A stretch of DNA of 64,000 nucleotides from positions 5,441,966 through 5,505,965 of the forward strand of contig OY987252.1 of NCBI GenBank assembly GCA_963920765.1. Reading direction: 5' to 3'. The stretch's first letter is position 1, and every line of letters starts with the position of its first letter. The position numbers and the translations under genes are program-made. This document shows positions 35,461-46,135 of this stretch, piece after piece. The DNA is from Ulota crispa (lineage: Eukaryota > Streptophyta > Bryopsida > Orthotrichales > Orthotrichaceae). The notes beneath the pieces are model-generated. The model made no database searches. It saw only the letters and a program-made list of their open reading frames with translations, and was not told where the DNA came from.

Positions 35461-35990
35461 TTCTTATTGATTAAATAACAAGGACTGCAAAGTAGTGTAT
35501 GTAATTCAAGAATAACAATTGGAAAAAAGGATTCATGTTTATTACAACTTTGAAACCAATAGTTGTTTGAAACGAGTAACAAGAGTTGCCACTGCAAACT
35601 CAGGTGTCATTGAACAAGATGGTGTTATTATTGGCAAAAGTTAATTCTTTTTTATGGATGAGTTGTATGTAACACTAATAAACAAGAGTATAATATCCAC
35701 GTTATTCAGCTTGTGTATTATTTGAAGCAAAGCATGTAAGGAAACAACAAAATAATGCATTGGATTATCTAGTGAATACAATGACCGTACATTAAAAAAT
35801 GTTTAACTAATCAAGGCAAACATTTGATTGTAGTGAGCAGAGGATTTGCACATTTCAAAGGCAAGCAAACAACTTATACATGGGGTAATTTAAATTGTAA
35901 GCATGGATATTAAATGTCTAGGTATTCTCTATACTTTTATGGAGAGATGTTAATAAAAATATAGATGCGGTTTGTTGGTATGATTCATTT
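35452..35990. repeat. Tandem duplication, copy 2 (empty site)
   Basis: This copy lacks the 945-bp insertion: GAATACAATGACCGTACATTAAAAAATG aligns without gaps to the two flanks of element 1, with one TTAA (about 35793-35796) where copy 1 has TTAA-element-TTAA. The rest matches copy 1 on both sides (TAATATCCACGTTATTCAGC left; ACAACTTATACATGG right). Confidence 0.75.
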
Positions 35991-35999
35991 CAAAAACTC

Positions 36000-36318
36000 T
36001 TGATTCCACACTTGCTTGATTCAATGCATTTTGAAAAATTTCTTTTGGAGAATATCACAAAGACACTTATGGATTTGACGAACTCAGTTGGTCGTAGACA
36101 AGATATAGAGGCCATGAGTATACAGCGTCAATTGTGGATAAATCAAACAAAACCAAATGGACGACAATATTGTGTGCTAAAGGCTCTTATTTTTCTCAAG
36201 CCAAGCAAAAAGACAATTGTTGTTGATGTAATAAAGCGCTTGAGAACTCCCATCCATTATGTGGATGCAATCCATAAATGCCTAAAAGAAGGAAAAGTAC
36301 GGTATCTAATAGTCACAT
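36000..36318 (+). pseudogene. CACTA 2, section before DUF4218
   Basis: A 106-codon frame holds the blocks that precede DUF4218 (RRQDIEAMSIQRQLWINQTK; VIKRLRTPIHYVDAIHKCLK; EGKVRY), followed by a stop and DFHVLLQ. The equivalent section of CACTA 1 ends HDYHVLMQ, and in both the frame is lost just after Q at a GT/GTA-like donor that has lost a base. The two remnants thus share an intron position. Confidence 0.85.
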
Positions 36319-36594
36319 GACTTCCATGTATTGCTACAGTAGGTATTTGTTGAAGACACTAAACTAGAATGTGCAAACAATTTTCAAGAGGGAAGAATTT
36401 GTTTTTGATGCTCATTGCATAAACAAAATGTAGATATGATATCAATTGTAGTTTTATCAGTGTTAGATAACGGTTCACAAAATTGCTCATGTCAATTAGT
36501 TTTGTTTAATATGAGCTTGTAATAGTGTAGATGAGGTACATATGCATAATGTGTTATTGGAGTCTAATAATGTGGTGTTGGCCTTTGAAAGCAT

Positions 36595-37235
36595 AGGTGC
36601 TGCCATTAGCACTACTCAATGTCTTACGTGATAATGTTTGCCAAGCAATTATGAAAGTGAGTAGAATCTTCCAAAGACTTTACAAAAGGGAAATAAAAAG
36701 CAATGACAAAGAGGCAAGTATGACCAATGCTGTTGATGCCCTATGTTTGATGGAGAAGGTTTCCTTAACAACGTTCATAGACATTATGTCTCACCTAATG
36801 ATAAAACTTGTCAAGGGATTGTCACTAGCTAATAGAAAATTGCAATGGAACCCTCTAAATTATGTAAGGTATTTTATGTTGAGTACCATGTTTCCAACGT
36901 AGAATTTTGTTGAACAGCTCAAAATTTTGCGTCAAAAACATGGAACTCAACATAATCTACCTTACATAACTTAGTGGGTTCCAACGCAATTTTCTACTAG
37001 TGTGTACATATGCGGACTAGTCCATTGCCGTTGAATGTAGCCAATGGAGCGCTATATGAAGACTTCAAAATACTATGTTAAGACATATGCGCAACCAGAG
37101 GCTAGTATGGCCAAGGGATATGCGATTTCAAAGACATTGGAATATTGTACTAAATATTTACAATGTTTCAACAAAATAAGGCGCCTTGTATGGGATGATA
37201 AAGAAGAGCATTGCAAGAACAATGCAATGGTATAA
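36595..37235 (+). pseudogene. CACTA 2, DUF4218 split by a MITE
   Basis: The left part (36595-36822) reads LPLALLNVLRDNVCQ, FQRLYKREIKSNDKE, then IDIMSHLMIKLVKGL. The right part (37003-37235) resumes with ICGLVHCR, MERYMKTSKYYVKTYAQPEA, SMAKGYAISKTLEYCTKY. Between them lies the 180-bp foldback MITE. Even without it the frame is shifted by one base, so this copy had probably lost function independently. Confidence 0.85.
36823..37002. mobile_element. 180-bp CACTA-type foldback MITE in DUF4218
   Basis: It starts CACTAGCTAATAGAAAATTG and ends CAATTTTCTACTAGTG, with long arms (TATGTTGAGTACCATG / CATGGAACTCAACATA). Target duplication TGT lies at 36820-36822 and 37003-37005. There is a 5-base insertion near the left tip (CACTAG-CTAAT-AGAAAA). 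No coding capacity. Confidence 0.92.
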
Positions 37236-37845
37236 GTTATCAATTTGGCACGTCCAATGTTGGAGCAATTGTTGATGTGGGCACATGAGTTTGTGTTGTC
37301 TAATTCAAAAGACTTTGATCCATGGCAATAGTGAGTGAAAATACATGGTAGTTTTTGTAGTGAGTATTGAATATATAAATACAAAAAAAATTAATGTTTT
37401 CTACTAAAGCTATTGAACTGTAGTAAATGAACTTCTTTAAATATAGACATGATGGTAAACTTGATACAAATAGCATACTATTTAGAGTTTTCATACATAT
37501 TAGAACATATGTTTCTATTTACAAACATGAGAAAAGCCTAAATGTGTAAGATGTGAAGTAATTATACATAAGAGGTGATTCACGTAAAATAAGATGATTG
37601 TTTCATTGTTTGTTACAAAGTTAAATTTGGCTAATCCATGTCTTTTGATAATGGGTTAAAGAGGTATCCCTATGCATAAGAATGAGGAATAACTGAAGAG
37701 CAACAAATGTAGATTTTGTTTTTGCATAAATGATTAGAAAAGTCAGTGTTTAAATGGTGTATTAAGCATGTCTATATAACTGAAATCTAACAAAGTTAGT
37801 GGCATCTTGATAGAAGAAATACACTTTTGCGTATGAAAAAAAAAG

Positions 37846-37975
37846 GACTAGTCAAAAACTATGTTGAACTCAACATAAACTACATGATGTTTTCATGCTT
37901 CTAATGCAAATTTTTGCGTTAGAAGCATGAAAACATCATGTTGTTTATGTTGACTTCAACACAATTTTCTACTTG
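37846..37975. mobile_element. CACTA-type foldback MITE (short subfamily) in intron
   Basis: Arms GTTGAACTCAACATAAACTA and TTTATGTTGACTTCAACAC enclose an almost perfect stem (ATGTTTTCATGCTTCTAATG / CGTTAGAAGCATGAAAACAT). The tips have decayed (GACTAGTCAAAAAC left, TTTTCTACTTGT right), so a target duplication is not clear. It sits in the probable second intron of CACTA 2. Confidence 0.85.
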
Positions 37976-37989
37976 TTCAAACAAGCTAG

Positions 37990-38638
37990 AGAGTTATCCC
38001 TATTTGTTCCACAACCTATTTGGCAGAACAAAAGTTATTACGTATCCAGATAATTGTCAAAGTTTGCTACCATATTCTCAATGGTATTGCAAAGAAGTCT
38101 ATGTAGCCTTGGACAAACCATAGAAACTATCAATGAACATTGTAGATGCCTTGAAGCTTTTAGAGAGTTTGGCAATAAGCTTTAGACACATGTACGCTGG
38201 TGGGATGCATCTACGCGTAGAAAGTGCCAAGGAAGAAAGAGTCACCTTCGACAGCGGAATTGCTGCAATGGTTTTGGATTGCAAAAAGGTTGTGCACATT
38301 GCCAAAGGGAGAGGGTTGAGTTTGTGGACAAGATTCAAGAGATTCTTGAATTGAACTATAGAAGTCATTGTTGTATCATAAGAATGTGTTCTTGGATATT
38401 GGCTGATCCTGGAGCAACAAACATAAATGTTACAAGAGACAAGTACAAATTCACTGTGGCAAATTTCAATGCTTGTCAGCCTTTAGAATTAAGGTTTTTT
38501 GCATTTCCAACACAATATCAACAAGTATTTTTTTTTGATGATGTAGAAAAGAGACAAAGTAATGAATTAGATTGGAAAATGGTTTATGGTACAAAGGTGA
38601 ATAGGCTATGCGACAAAACTAATTCAATGAGGCCATTC
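37990..38638 (+). pseudogene. CACTA 2, linker and DUF4216 sections
   Basis: After the intron the frame carries RTKVITYPDNC, then in 38133-38354 VESAKEERVTFDSGIAAMVL (the linker motif before DUF4216), then in 38279-38638 EFVDKIQEILELNYRSHCCI, DKYKFTVANFNACQPLE, QYQQVFFFDDVEKR and LDWKMVYGTKVNR. Two overlapping frames show a frameshift. The final part is cut by the next MITE. Confidence 0.85.
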
Positions 38639-38770
38639 CCCTAGTAGAATTATTTGTTGAAGTCAACATAAACTACTTCATATTTCCTTGCTTCTAATGC
38701 AAATTTCCGTGTTAAAGGTAAGGAAATTTGAAGTAGTCTATGTTGACTTCAACAAAGTATTCTACTAGTG
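38639..38770. mobile_element. 132-bp CACTA-type foldback MITE after DUF4216
   Basis: It is exactly as long as the copy at 6442-6573, begins CCCTAGTAGAATTATTTG and ends CAAAGTATTCTACTAGTG, and is flanked by TTC at 38636-38638 and 38771-38773. It stands at the 3' end of the DUF4216 frame. Confidence 0.9.
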
Positions 38771-38773
38771 TTC

Positions 38774-40371
38774 ATCAATCATCAATATGCTTAAACCAAG
38801 AAGAGATGAGGACTTCCAGGGCCTTTGGATTGTATACTGGAGCATGTATGATTGAATGATATTAGATATGTCAAATGTAATATTTTTGTAATGAAGGGTA
38901 TTATGTTTAATTCTTTACAAGTGTTATAAGAATTGAATTGTAACTATTGGAAAGTGGCTTTCCACATACTGTTATAGGAAATAGATTTTGTCATGTGTAA
39001 GTAGTATGTGGCTAATGCGTATGCTTATATGTTTTACATTGTATGACTATGTTGTTTTCATGTAAAAGTGTATCATTGAATGAATGATAGCTACTCTTCT
39101 TATATCAACGTCAATGTTGTAGGGTTTCAATAACCCATACTTCAAAGCAATGTATGCTTACGTAACCACAAATCAACTCATACTAAGAATTAGCAAACAA
39201 TATTTTAAAGTATGATGCCATTGTTACCAACTACTATCACTTGTATGATACAAACACCCTAACCCTTTAGGGAATGAAAACTACTAAGTGAAGTGCAACA
39301 ACCGTGATGGATGAGCTTGTGTTTGAAGTGACCTACAGCAATTCTTTGTTTTGATTGAATGTAGGAAATAATACTGTTAAAGTGGAGTTGTAAAGGTGAA
39401 GCCAATTAAAAATAGAGAAGGTCAATATAAAGCAGGATTTTAAAAATTGGCAAATTTTTATCTCAATTCAATAGCGTAAGTTCTTAACAAAAAAAAGGGG
39501 AATAGAGACTTGTATTGTTAGCTTATTTTTAGGGCAGTTGAAATGTTTGGTATACTTGAATGTCTCCCTAAACTACATTGACAGCAATGAGGATGTGACT
39601 AATAAAAATTTATTAAAGGGGAACAAAATTTGGCTGCACAACTTTGTCAAAAAGCACTAGAGTAGATACATGTAATATTTGCTTTAAGCATGTAGGATGA
39701 TGGAACTATTTGATGTGCAAAGTTATAGTAATAGAAACAATGAAGTCCAATGTGGCAAAGCTTTAGAAATTTAACAAAGGTGCCAAAAAGTATGTGATGT
39801 GAAAAGCAGTTATTATTAGTGAATATTGCTGCATTAATATCCCATAAGCAAATATACACTTGAATTAAGTTTTATTAGAAGACACATCCCTGTTGGATTT
39901 GAAAAATGTGTTGAAGAGCAATAAAAGTGGTCATAATTGAAGAAAGCATGTATGAACTATACTGATGTACATGTGTCATTTGTTGATACGTTGAAATTTC
40001 CATTGGCCCATATTAAGGGTGAATGACTTTTGCATGTGTCTTTCAATAATTGCAACATGCTTTTTATACGCTAGTTTACCGGTCCATGTCATCATCCACG
40101 TAGAAAACGCCAAGACATAGGTTGTGTACTTGCCACATTGGATTTTGTATGTTTGTGCAAACATGTGAATAGTTATTGGGAACATATTTTTTATTCTCAA
40201 ACACAGTGCTTACATTTGAAATGTAATCTCTAGCATGTCATGTTATCATCAACAAGATAGGTAACGGAAATGAACAACAACAATGGAAAGTCAAGAAGTA
40301 GAAGTCTAACAAGATTCTACTGCAATGTAACACAAAATAGCATGAGGTCTAACAAGGTTTTGTACTAGTAT
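38774..40371. other. AT-rich DNA, probable 3' flank of CACTA 2
   Basis: No recognisable gene. A short GC-neutral stretch CCTAACCCTTTAGGGAATG occurs at about 39249 and looks like, but is not, a TTAA-element end. No CACTA terminus could be identified for the parent element. Confidence 0.45.
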
Positions 40372-40899
40372 TTGGAGAGTGGGAAGATACGTCAAGCGGA
40401 GGAGCCCTCTTCTCATGCTAGTAGCTCAAGGCTAAAAGAGACCACAAAGATTGGTGAAGGCTTTAGGAAAGGCAAGACGGCGGATGCAGCCAAGGAGGAG
40501 GACATGCCAAATTGGATGGACTTAGATGCTAATGGATGCTCCATTGATAAGCACCGCACACCTTGGTTGGCACAAACTAGGAGTTTGTTGCGGATATTGG
40601 ATTGGAGGGTTGATAGATTCATGGCCCACCTTTGTTTGCATTTTCTAGTGATTCAAGAGAAAATGGGAATGCCCTATGAGTATCAAAGAAGACTAGCTAG
40701 GAGATATTGTAGAGGATATATTCTTTTGGATACTAAAGAAGTAGATGCGCACCTGGAGGGCAAACATCAAAAAGAAAATTGATGGGGAAAGCCTCCTTCC
40801 TCCATATGTCAAAAGAGCACACTCTAATAACTTCAAGAAGTTAATTGAGCAAATGGACAAGATTGCAAAGGCAAAGCAGATGAGAGTTGCATGCTAGAC
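40372..40899 (+). pseudogene. Unrecognised protein-coding remnant, basic
   Basis: A 136-codon frame (MESGKIRQAEEPSSHASSSR, MPNWMDLDANGCSIDKHRTP, LDWRVDRFMAHLCLHFLVIQ, YQRRLARRYCRGYIL) continues after one frameshift at about 40776 as KKIDGESLLPPYVKRAHSNN to QMRVAC and a stop. Composition and length over 175 codons make chance unlikely. I do not recognise the family. It lies between the CACTA 2 remnant and the inverted-repeat element, so an accessory transposon protein is likeliest, though a host gene fragment is possible. Confidence 0.55.
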
Positions 40900-41044
40900 T
40901 TTGCACAAGACTTTGCAATCCATGTCTCATTCAAGTCATTTAGAGGAAACAATGCAATTGCGCCTTGTAAATACATCTCCCCCTTTCCCTTTGCTCCTCC
41001 AACCTTGTTTACAACATCAAGAGAGAATGCTATATCATGAACAC

Positions 41045-41262
41045 GGATTCATGAGCCTTGAGCCGTGAGCGTAATTTTTTTGTCAAAATAATAAATTTGA
41101 TCTATAAATGTGTACATATGACCTTATAATTGCACATTATAAACATTCATCTCTTGAAAAATTGTTGCTTTTTAAGTTTTTTCATTAATTTTGAGCTCAA
41201 AATTGATTCCCGCTCACAAAATCTTGGCTCATTGCTCATAGGCTCACTGTTCTACGCGCACA
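41045..41262. repeat. Long inverted repeat, left arm
   Basis: GGATTCATGAGCCTTGAGCC at the outer side and TTGGCTCATTGCTCATAGGC at the inner side match the inverse of 46767-46976; shared middle text is TTAATTTTGAGCTCAAAATT versus TTAATTTTGAGTTGAAAATT. Identity carries on a little outside (GAATGCTATAT). The TGAGC words are like those of the 7464-8887 element. Confidence 0.8.
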
Positions 41263-41318
41263 AAATAGCTTACCTCTTCTCTTGCCCTTATCAAAGCCAA
41301 GATACAGATGTAGTCTAG

Positions 41319-41402
41319 AGTCATGTGACTAATGCAAGTCTAGTAATTCCTCATAGTCATGTGACTAATGCAAGTCTAGTAATTCCTCATAGTCATATGA
41401 CT
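41319..41402. repeat. Tandem 36-bp repeat with AGTCATGTGACT palindromes
   Basis: Two identical 36-bp units (41319-41354, 41355-41390) and a third start each open with a 12-bp palindrome: AGTCATGTGACT, AGTCATGTGACT, AGTCATATGACT. The same kind of site, AGTCACATGACT, occurs at 45072-45083, and half sites are dense at 42283-42415 and 45060-45215. Such arrays are typical of subterminal transposase-binding sites, which is an inference here. Confidence 0.85.
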
Positions 41403-42457
41403 CTTGGTAGTGTTATGACTCCTTCCATTGACTGTGTGCAGCTTTGCCTATTGCAGGCCATTGAGTTGACTTTGTCAACTACATAAGTGGAGGTGGAGAT
41501 TGACCCTACAACATTGAAGAGATCTAGCTAGCACAGATGATCAACCTCAAAAGGGAAAATTTCAAATGCTAATGGGGTAGATGTAGCAGTGAAGGAGGTG
41601 CAAAAAAAGCTGCATGTTCTAAAAGATGAGGTCAACACCAAATTGAGCAACTTTAGTGTGATAATGGAGTAGCTCATTTAGAAGGTGTAAAATGGACCCA
41701 ACAAATGCACCTTACCTTCTAGTTCTAAGATAGATTTGGATGTAGGTGCAGCGGCAAGCAAGGGGAAGATGTTGGCCCCTTCTTTAATATCAATGGCGTT
41801 TGCCTTAGTTGTTGACTCCATTTGAGCAACAAAGTTGGTTCCATTAGCACCAACTGCAACGGCAAAAGAGCCCAACGTGACCATAGATGCATGCACTTGC
41901 AAAAGAAAAGGGTTTACAAGAAAAACCAAAGTCTGCATGCTTTGTCCAAGATCCCTTAACCGCCATGAATGTAACAACCAAAGATAGTGCCGATGTTGTA
42001 TTTGTAAAAGAGCCTAAGGCAAGAAAGCAAAGGAGGGCAGCAACAGAGATGGCGATGTTGCAGCAACCGCATTGACAAACTTGGGAGGCAAAAGTTGAAC
42101 AATAGGAATTTGAGCAAGCGCAAAAGGCGGAGGTCCACGTTTAGGTAAGTCTTTGAGAAAAGATTGTGTAGTCAATGCAAATGTCTTTTACTCCATAAAT
42201 TACATCAATCTTGATCATGCACAAGATTCACATCAACTCATTAGCAGCTGCAAAGGTGGTTTTAGAGTTTGGAGTCACTTGCTTGCCCACAGCCATGAGT
42301 CATCCAGTATATAACTGCAGGTAGTCACTTACAGCAAGTAATGTGACACTTGCAGGTTAGGTTGTCTATAGATGTGTGACTACATCTAGTCATATACATC
42401 CTTGCATATGACTTAGTGTAGTCAACTACTTATAATACCTATCTTTAATCCAACTAA
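41403..42457. other. Degraded reading frames and half-palindrome motifs
   Basis: Between about 41540 and 42080 short open pieces in changing frames (DVAVKEVQKKLHVLKDEVNT; AKEKGLQEKPKSACFVQDPL) resemble a decayed lysine-rich coding sequence. From 42283 to 42415 GTCAC/GTCAT half sites are frequent. No family recognised. Confidence 0.35.
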
Positions 42458-43222
42458 GTGTGTTCACAATGTACGCAAGTTGGAGCAAAAAATACTACAA
42501 TTGAGTATGGGGATGTGAACAACAAACAAACCTTTGCTAGCCCTCCATCAAAGAGGGCTCATAAGAAGTGCGCAACTAGGTCTAGCCACGCCATGAAAAA
42601 GAAGGAAGTGTCCTTCAGCCCAAAGTTTCCATTGATAAGCGTATCTAGGGATTCCCATCAGAAGATTTTGGTTTTAAATGTGCAAGGGCTCTTGTGCAAT
42701 GTAAGACCATTGCATGATAGACAAGATTGGAAGCCAAATTTTCCAACGCTTTACGCGCATGATCAAAAGCCAAAGATAAGGCAATGGAGTTGATGTGGGC
42801 CATTGTTGTCCATGATATAGTAAGGGTTTGAAATTTGTATATGGTCCCCCCTAGAAGAGGCTCTTCTATGGCAAGTAGCATATTTTCTTACAGTGGGGAT
42901 AGACATCAAGTGATACTTCTTGTGGGATAAAGAAAAAGGTGGCAATACCAGGGATTTGCATGACCTTTTCCACATGATTCTAGACTCTACTCATGGCAAG
43001 ACTTGTATACTTCAAGTGGATTGCAATGCTGAAGCTACGATCTAGTCTCCTGTACAAATGTGCTAACCTTGGTAAGTACAATGTCTTGGTTGAGAAGGAT
43101 GACTTTTTGGACAAATTTCTTGGTCCATGTGGTGCCTTACCTCAAAATTGTTTAGACATTGAATACTGCATCACCAACTTGGAAGAGGCAATCACTATAG
43201 CAACAAATGCTCCAACTTTTAT
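42458..43222 (+). pseudogene. FCP1-like (HAD / NLI-interacting-factor) phosphatase pseudogene
   Basis: FCP1-type phosphatases remove phosphate with an aspartate in a DxDG-like loop. Here KILVLNVQGLLCNVRPL stands at the loop, then WKPNFPTLYAHDQKPKIRQW, and, after stops, FEICIWS (family FEVGIWSS), YFLWDKEK (family WDQxxC), KTCILQVDCNAEATI, and in another frame LGKYNVLVEKDDFLDKFLGP with CGALPQ (family DxFLGPGG). Both loop aspartates are gone (NVQG). Several stops and a frameshift mark a dead copy. It lies among transposon-like motifs, so capture of a host gene is plausible. Identification rests on block order, not on a search. Confidence 0.55.
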
Positions 43223-43329
43223 AAGTTTTCTTTGCAACCACACTTTGTATTTTTTTGTACTGTTCTCATATTTGTTAATGTCATGAATATGCATGGTTGC
43301 ATATATAAGATTTGAATGAGCCAGATTCA

Positions 43330-43668
43330 ATGAAAAGGAACACCGTTGTGGACGAGAAAGATCAATTGCAAGTTTTGTTGACTGTAGGGGCAAAATAAGG
43401 ATCTTACACTTGGACAAATGACAACAAAGCCACAAATAGTGTAATAGCACACAAGATCACACTGAGCCTTGCAGGCGGCACACTACACATGAGGCTCATT
43501 GTGGAGAGGTAAGTCTCTGTGACAATATTGGCAATCATTCCTGGGAAGGAAGATGTTCTCCTCTACAAGGGCATCAACAACAATGACCCTCCCATGGAGT
43601 GATTGAAAGACGCTCTAAATTCCATTACAAAGTGGTTCATGAGCACCATTGCACCAATGGTTGACTAA
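43330..43668 (+). pseudogene. Unrecognised coding remnant with three internal stops
   Basis: One frame from the ATG at 43330 to the stop at 43666 reads MKRNTVVDEKDQLQVLLTVG, TWTNDNKATNSVIAHKITLS, LAGGTLHMRLIVER, VSVTILAIIPGKEDVLLYKG and LKDALNSITKWFMSTIAPMV with three stops between blocks. The density of protein-like sequence in one frame marks it as former coding DNA. It follows the FCP1-like remnant and may belong to the same gene or element. Family unknown. Confidence 0.5.
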
Positions 43669-46135
43669 AGCAAGGCTATTTTGTTGGTTTCATGGTCATA
43701 GTAAGGACAAAGTACACGTTGAACTTTGCCTTTATATATACACCCTTGACGATTGTTATATTGTGTTGCATTTTGCAAAACTCAAGGAGAATGAGCTATG
43801 CCTTGGATTTTTTTGTTTCTCTTGCTATTGAACTTTTTTCTAGTTGTAATAAATGTTTTCAATTTATACTGGCCTAGGCTACATTCCATGGAAATTGCAA
43901 GAGGAGAGTGCAAGCAATGAAAATGAACATGACTTGGCAAGGTCACAAATGTGAAAATAGTGCTAGCAATACACAACCTATAGGAGATCTATAATGTGCA
44001 ATTCCTAAACTAGGACATCATGTGTCTTTTTATAAAAATAACTCTTGAAAATCATAAACCTTATCTCCAAACCATGAGAATATCTCTATTGATAATCATA
44101 TTGACAATAGATTATGTGGTGTTGTGACTGTAGAGAGTCCTACATAATATGACAGCACAATGTCACACAACATTTGAATAGATCCTAAAATGAGTCCATG
44201 TCAGCCATGGTTGTCACATTGGGCCACATGTTTGCTTGCCTGCCCATCCACTTGCCTGCTTATACATCCAAAGTGCCCAATTGAAATCATGGTCTGTCTG
44301 ATGAAGTCATCTTATAGCTGACTTTAAAAAATAGTATAAAATATGTAAAAAAATTACTTTGTACATGCTAGTGACACTCATTATTGCCAACATGAAGTGA
44401 AAACATGGATCCAAAGCCATATGAAGTATTAAAAAAGAAAATTTATAATTTGATTCTTCCACTTTTAGGTCAAAAATCCTAAAAATGGCCTAAAAATCAC
44501 TAGAAACACCATATTCATTAAATCAAGAATTTTGTAACATTTTGGGTTTAGGGTGACCAACTTAAATCGAGGGTACAATTTGGAAATCTAGTTTTCCCAA
44601 TTTAATGAATATGGTCTTTAGAAGGTGTACATGTATGTCCATGTTGCTTGTTTTTTCTGTCCACATGTACTGTTTGACAACCAAAACTTGTCCAAGGTAA
44701 CAACCAAGATGTCAGCTTACGTCAGAATTTATATCAAAACATGTCAAAATCCAACTCATCAATTATCAGATTCCACGTCAGCACGTATCAATATGCATGT
44801 GAGATTCATCTAACATTCCACGTCATCAACCATGAACCCAAATGTTTGTCATCATCAAAAATCATGTAAAAAATTGCTGACAAAATGTCAATTTTAGGCC
44901 TGCAGATAGGGCGGATAAAACAAAATAGGATACTGATTGTATCTGTATGGAAACGCTATATATATACTCACAAAGAACGCTGAGCGTATATGACTGATCA
45001 TGTAAAGACCAAAAAATGTGACTAAAAATGGATGTCTCTTTTGAGTGACCAGGAGGCAAAGTCATCTTTAGAGTCACATGACTTACAAAACAATTGCAGG
45101 CAATCATTTTTAGAGTCATATAATGGCCCTTTTCTATTAGTGGTAGTAGTCTTTTGAGTTTTACTCTATCTCCACTTCTTTTGCCATGATCTACACCTTT
45201 TATCATGGGTATTACGTGACTACATGTGGGCTTTGCTTTTTAACAATATCCAAATATATCAGAGTTGATTTGTCAAGCTCTTGTTAGTACATTCTCAATC
45301 AAAGTTTGATGAATTAAATGTAAGCATTTTGTTTATATGCAGAAAAGGAGTTATATTTGTTAATTAAAGTCCATGAAGTTATCAACTTGGTCTGTTGAAT
45401 TTGCCTTGGCTTACTTTTTGTACTTCTTCTAGAACCATTTTTTTTCTTGTCAAAGGTTTAAAAATTGAGCATTAAATGGAAATAGGAAATCTGTGAACCA
45501 TTTGAAACTTGAGATATATTATTAATAGCATGTCTACTATGACCCTAATTTTAAATTACTAGAAGAGGTTTTAATCATTTTGTTGGCATGTAGTATTATT
45601 TTTTAACGGGCAAGTCTAGCATAAGGAGACTTGGGAGATTTGTACAAAAAATCAACTAGAGTTGAGATGGTGTGCACTTGTTTGCAAGGCAATGTGAAGA
45701 GGTCCATGGTGGAATTCAACATGGAGCTTAAGATGGGTTCTTAGCAATGACCATGTATTTGATGTAGAGTACTTTCTTTCAATGACTGGTAATGGTGTAG
45801 TTTTTAGACATAATTTTAGCTATTCTTTGTACCTTTCTATTCACACTTTGAGGAGCTTTTTGTTTGTACTATATTCTTTTCAATTTACTTTTAGTCTTTT
45901 CATGGATAAAATGTGCTTGAAAAAGTGGGTGATAATTTTGAAGATATACTTGGTAATTGTATGACCATAATAATTATGTAGTGATTTTGGTCATGTATAT
46001 GTTTCATTAAGTTGCTGCAATGTAGTTGGCTTTTTTGGAGTTTTTTTCAAGCATTTTTATACAAACATGAGCACAGCTAGCATATCATATTATTGTTAAT
46101 ATAAGTAATAATGAATGCCATAGGGTTTGGGGCAA
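43669..46135. other. AT-rich DNA; palindromic GTCACATGAC sites at 45060-45215
   Basis: No gene is recognised. At 45072-45083 AGTCACATGACT repeats the palindrome of 41319, with further half sites (AGTCATATAATGG, ACGTGACTACATG). The stretch 44590-44830 is rich in words such as CATGTCA and TGTCAG, without clear periodicity. Confidence 0.45.

Larger units (their letters stand above)
36000..38638 (+). pseudogene. CACTA (En/Spm) transposase TNP2-like pseudogene 2 (C-terminal half)
   Basis: The plus strand holds the second half of a TNP2 protein: VGRRQDIEAMSIQRQLWINQ, VDVIKRLRTPIHYVDAIHKC, a probable intron (about 36333-36594), DUF4218 (LPLALLNVLRDNVCQAIMKV) split by a MITE, MERYMKTSKYYVKTYAQPEA, a second probable intron with GTGAGT donor at about 37330 and another MITE inside, RVTFDSGIAAMVLD, then DUF4216 (EFVDKIQEILELNYRS). 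Frameshifts and stops, such as CR-stop-M-stop-PMERYMK, show it is dead. The catalytic core is missing upstream, so it is 5'-truncated or displaced. Confidence 0.88.

Noticed and set aside
39249..39270. Telomere-like CCCTAACCCTTTAGGG
   Set aside because: Only a single short palindromic stretch, no TTTAGGG tandem array.
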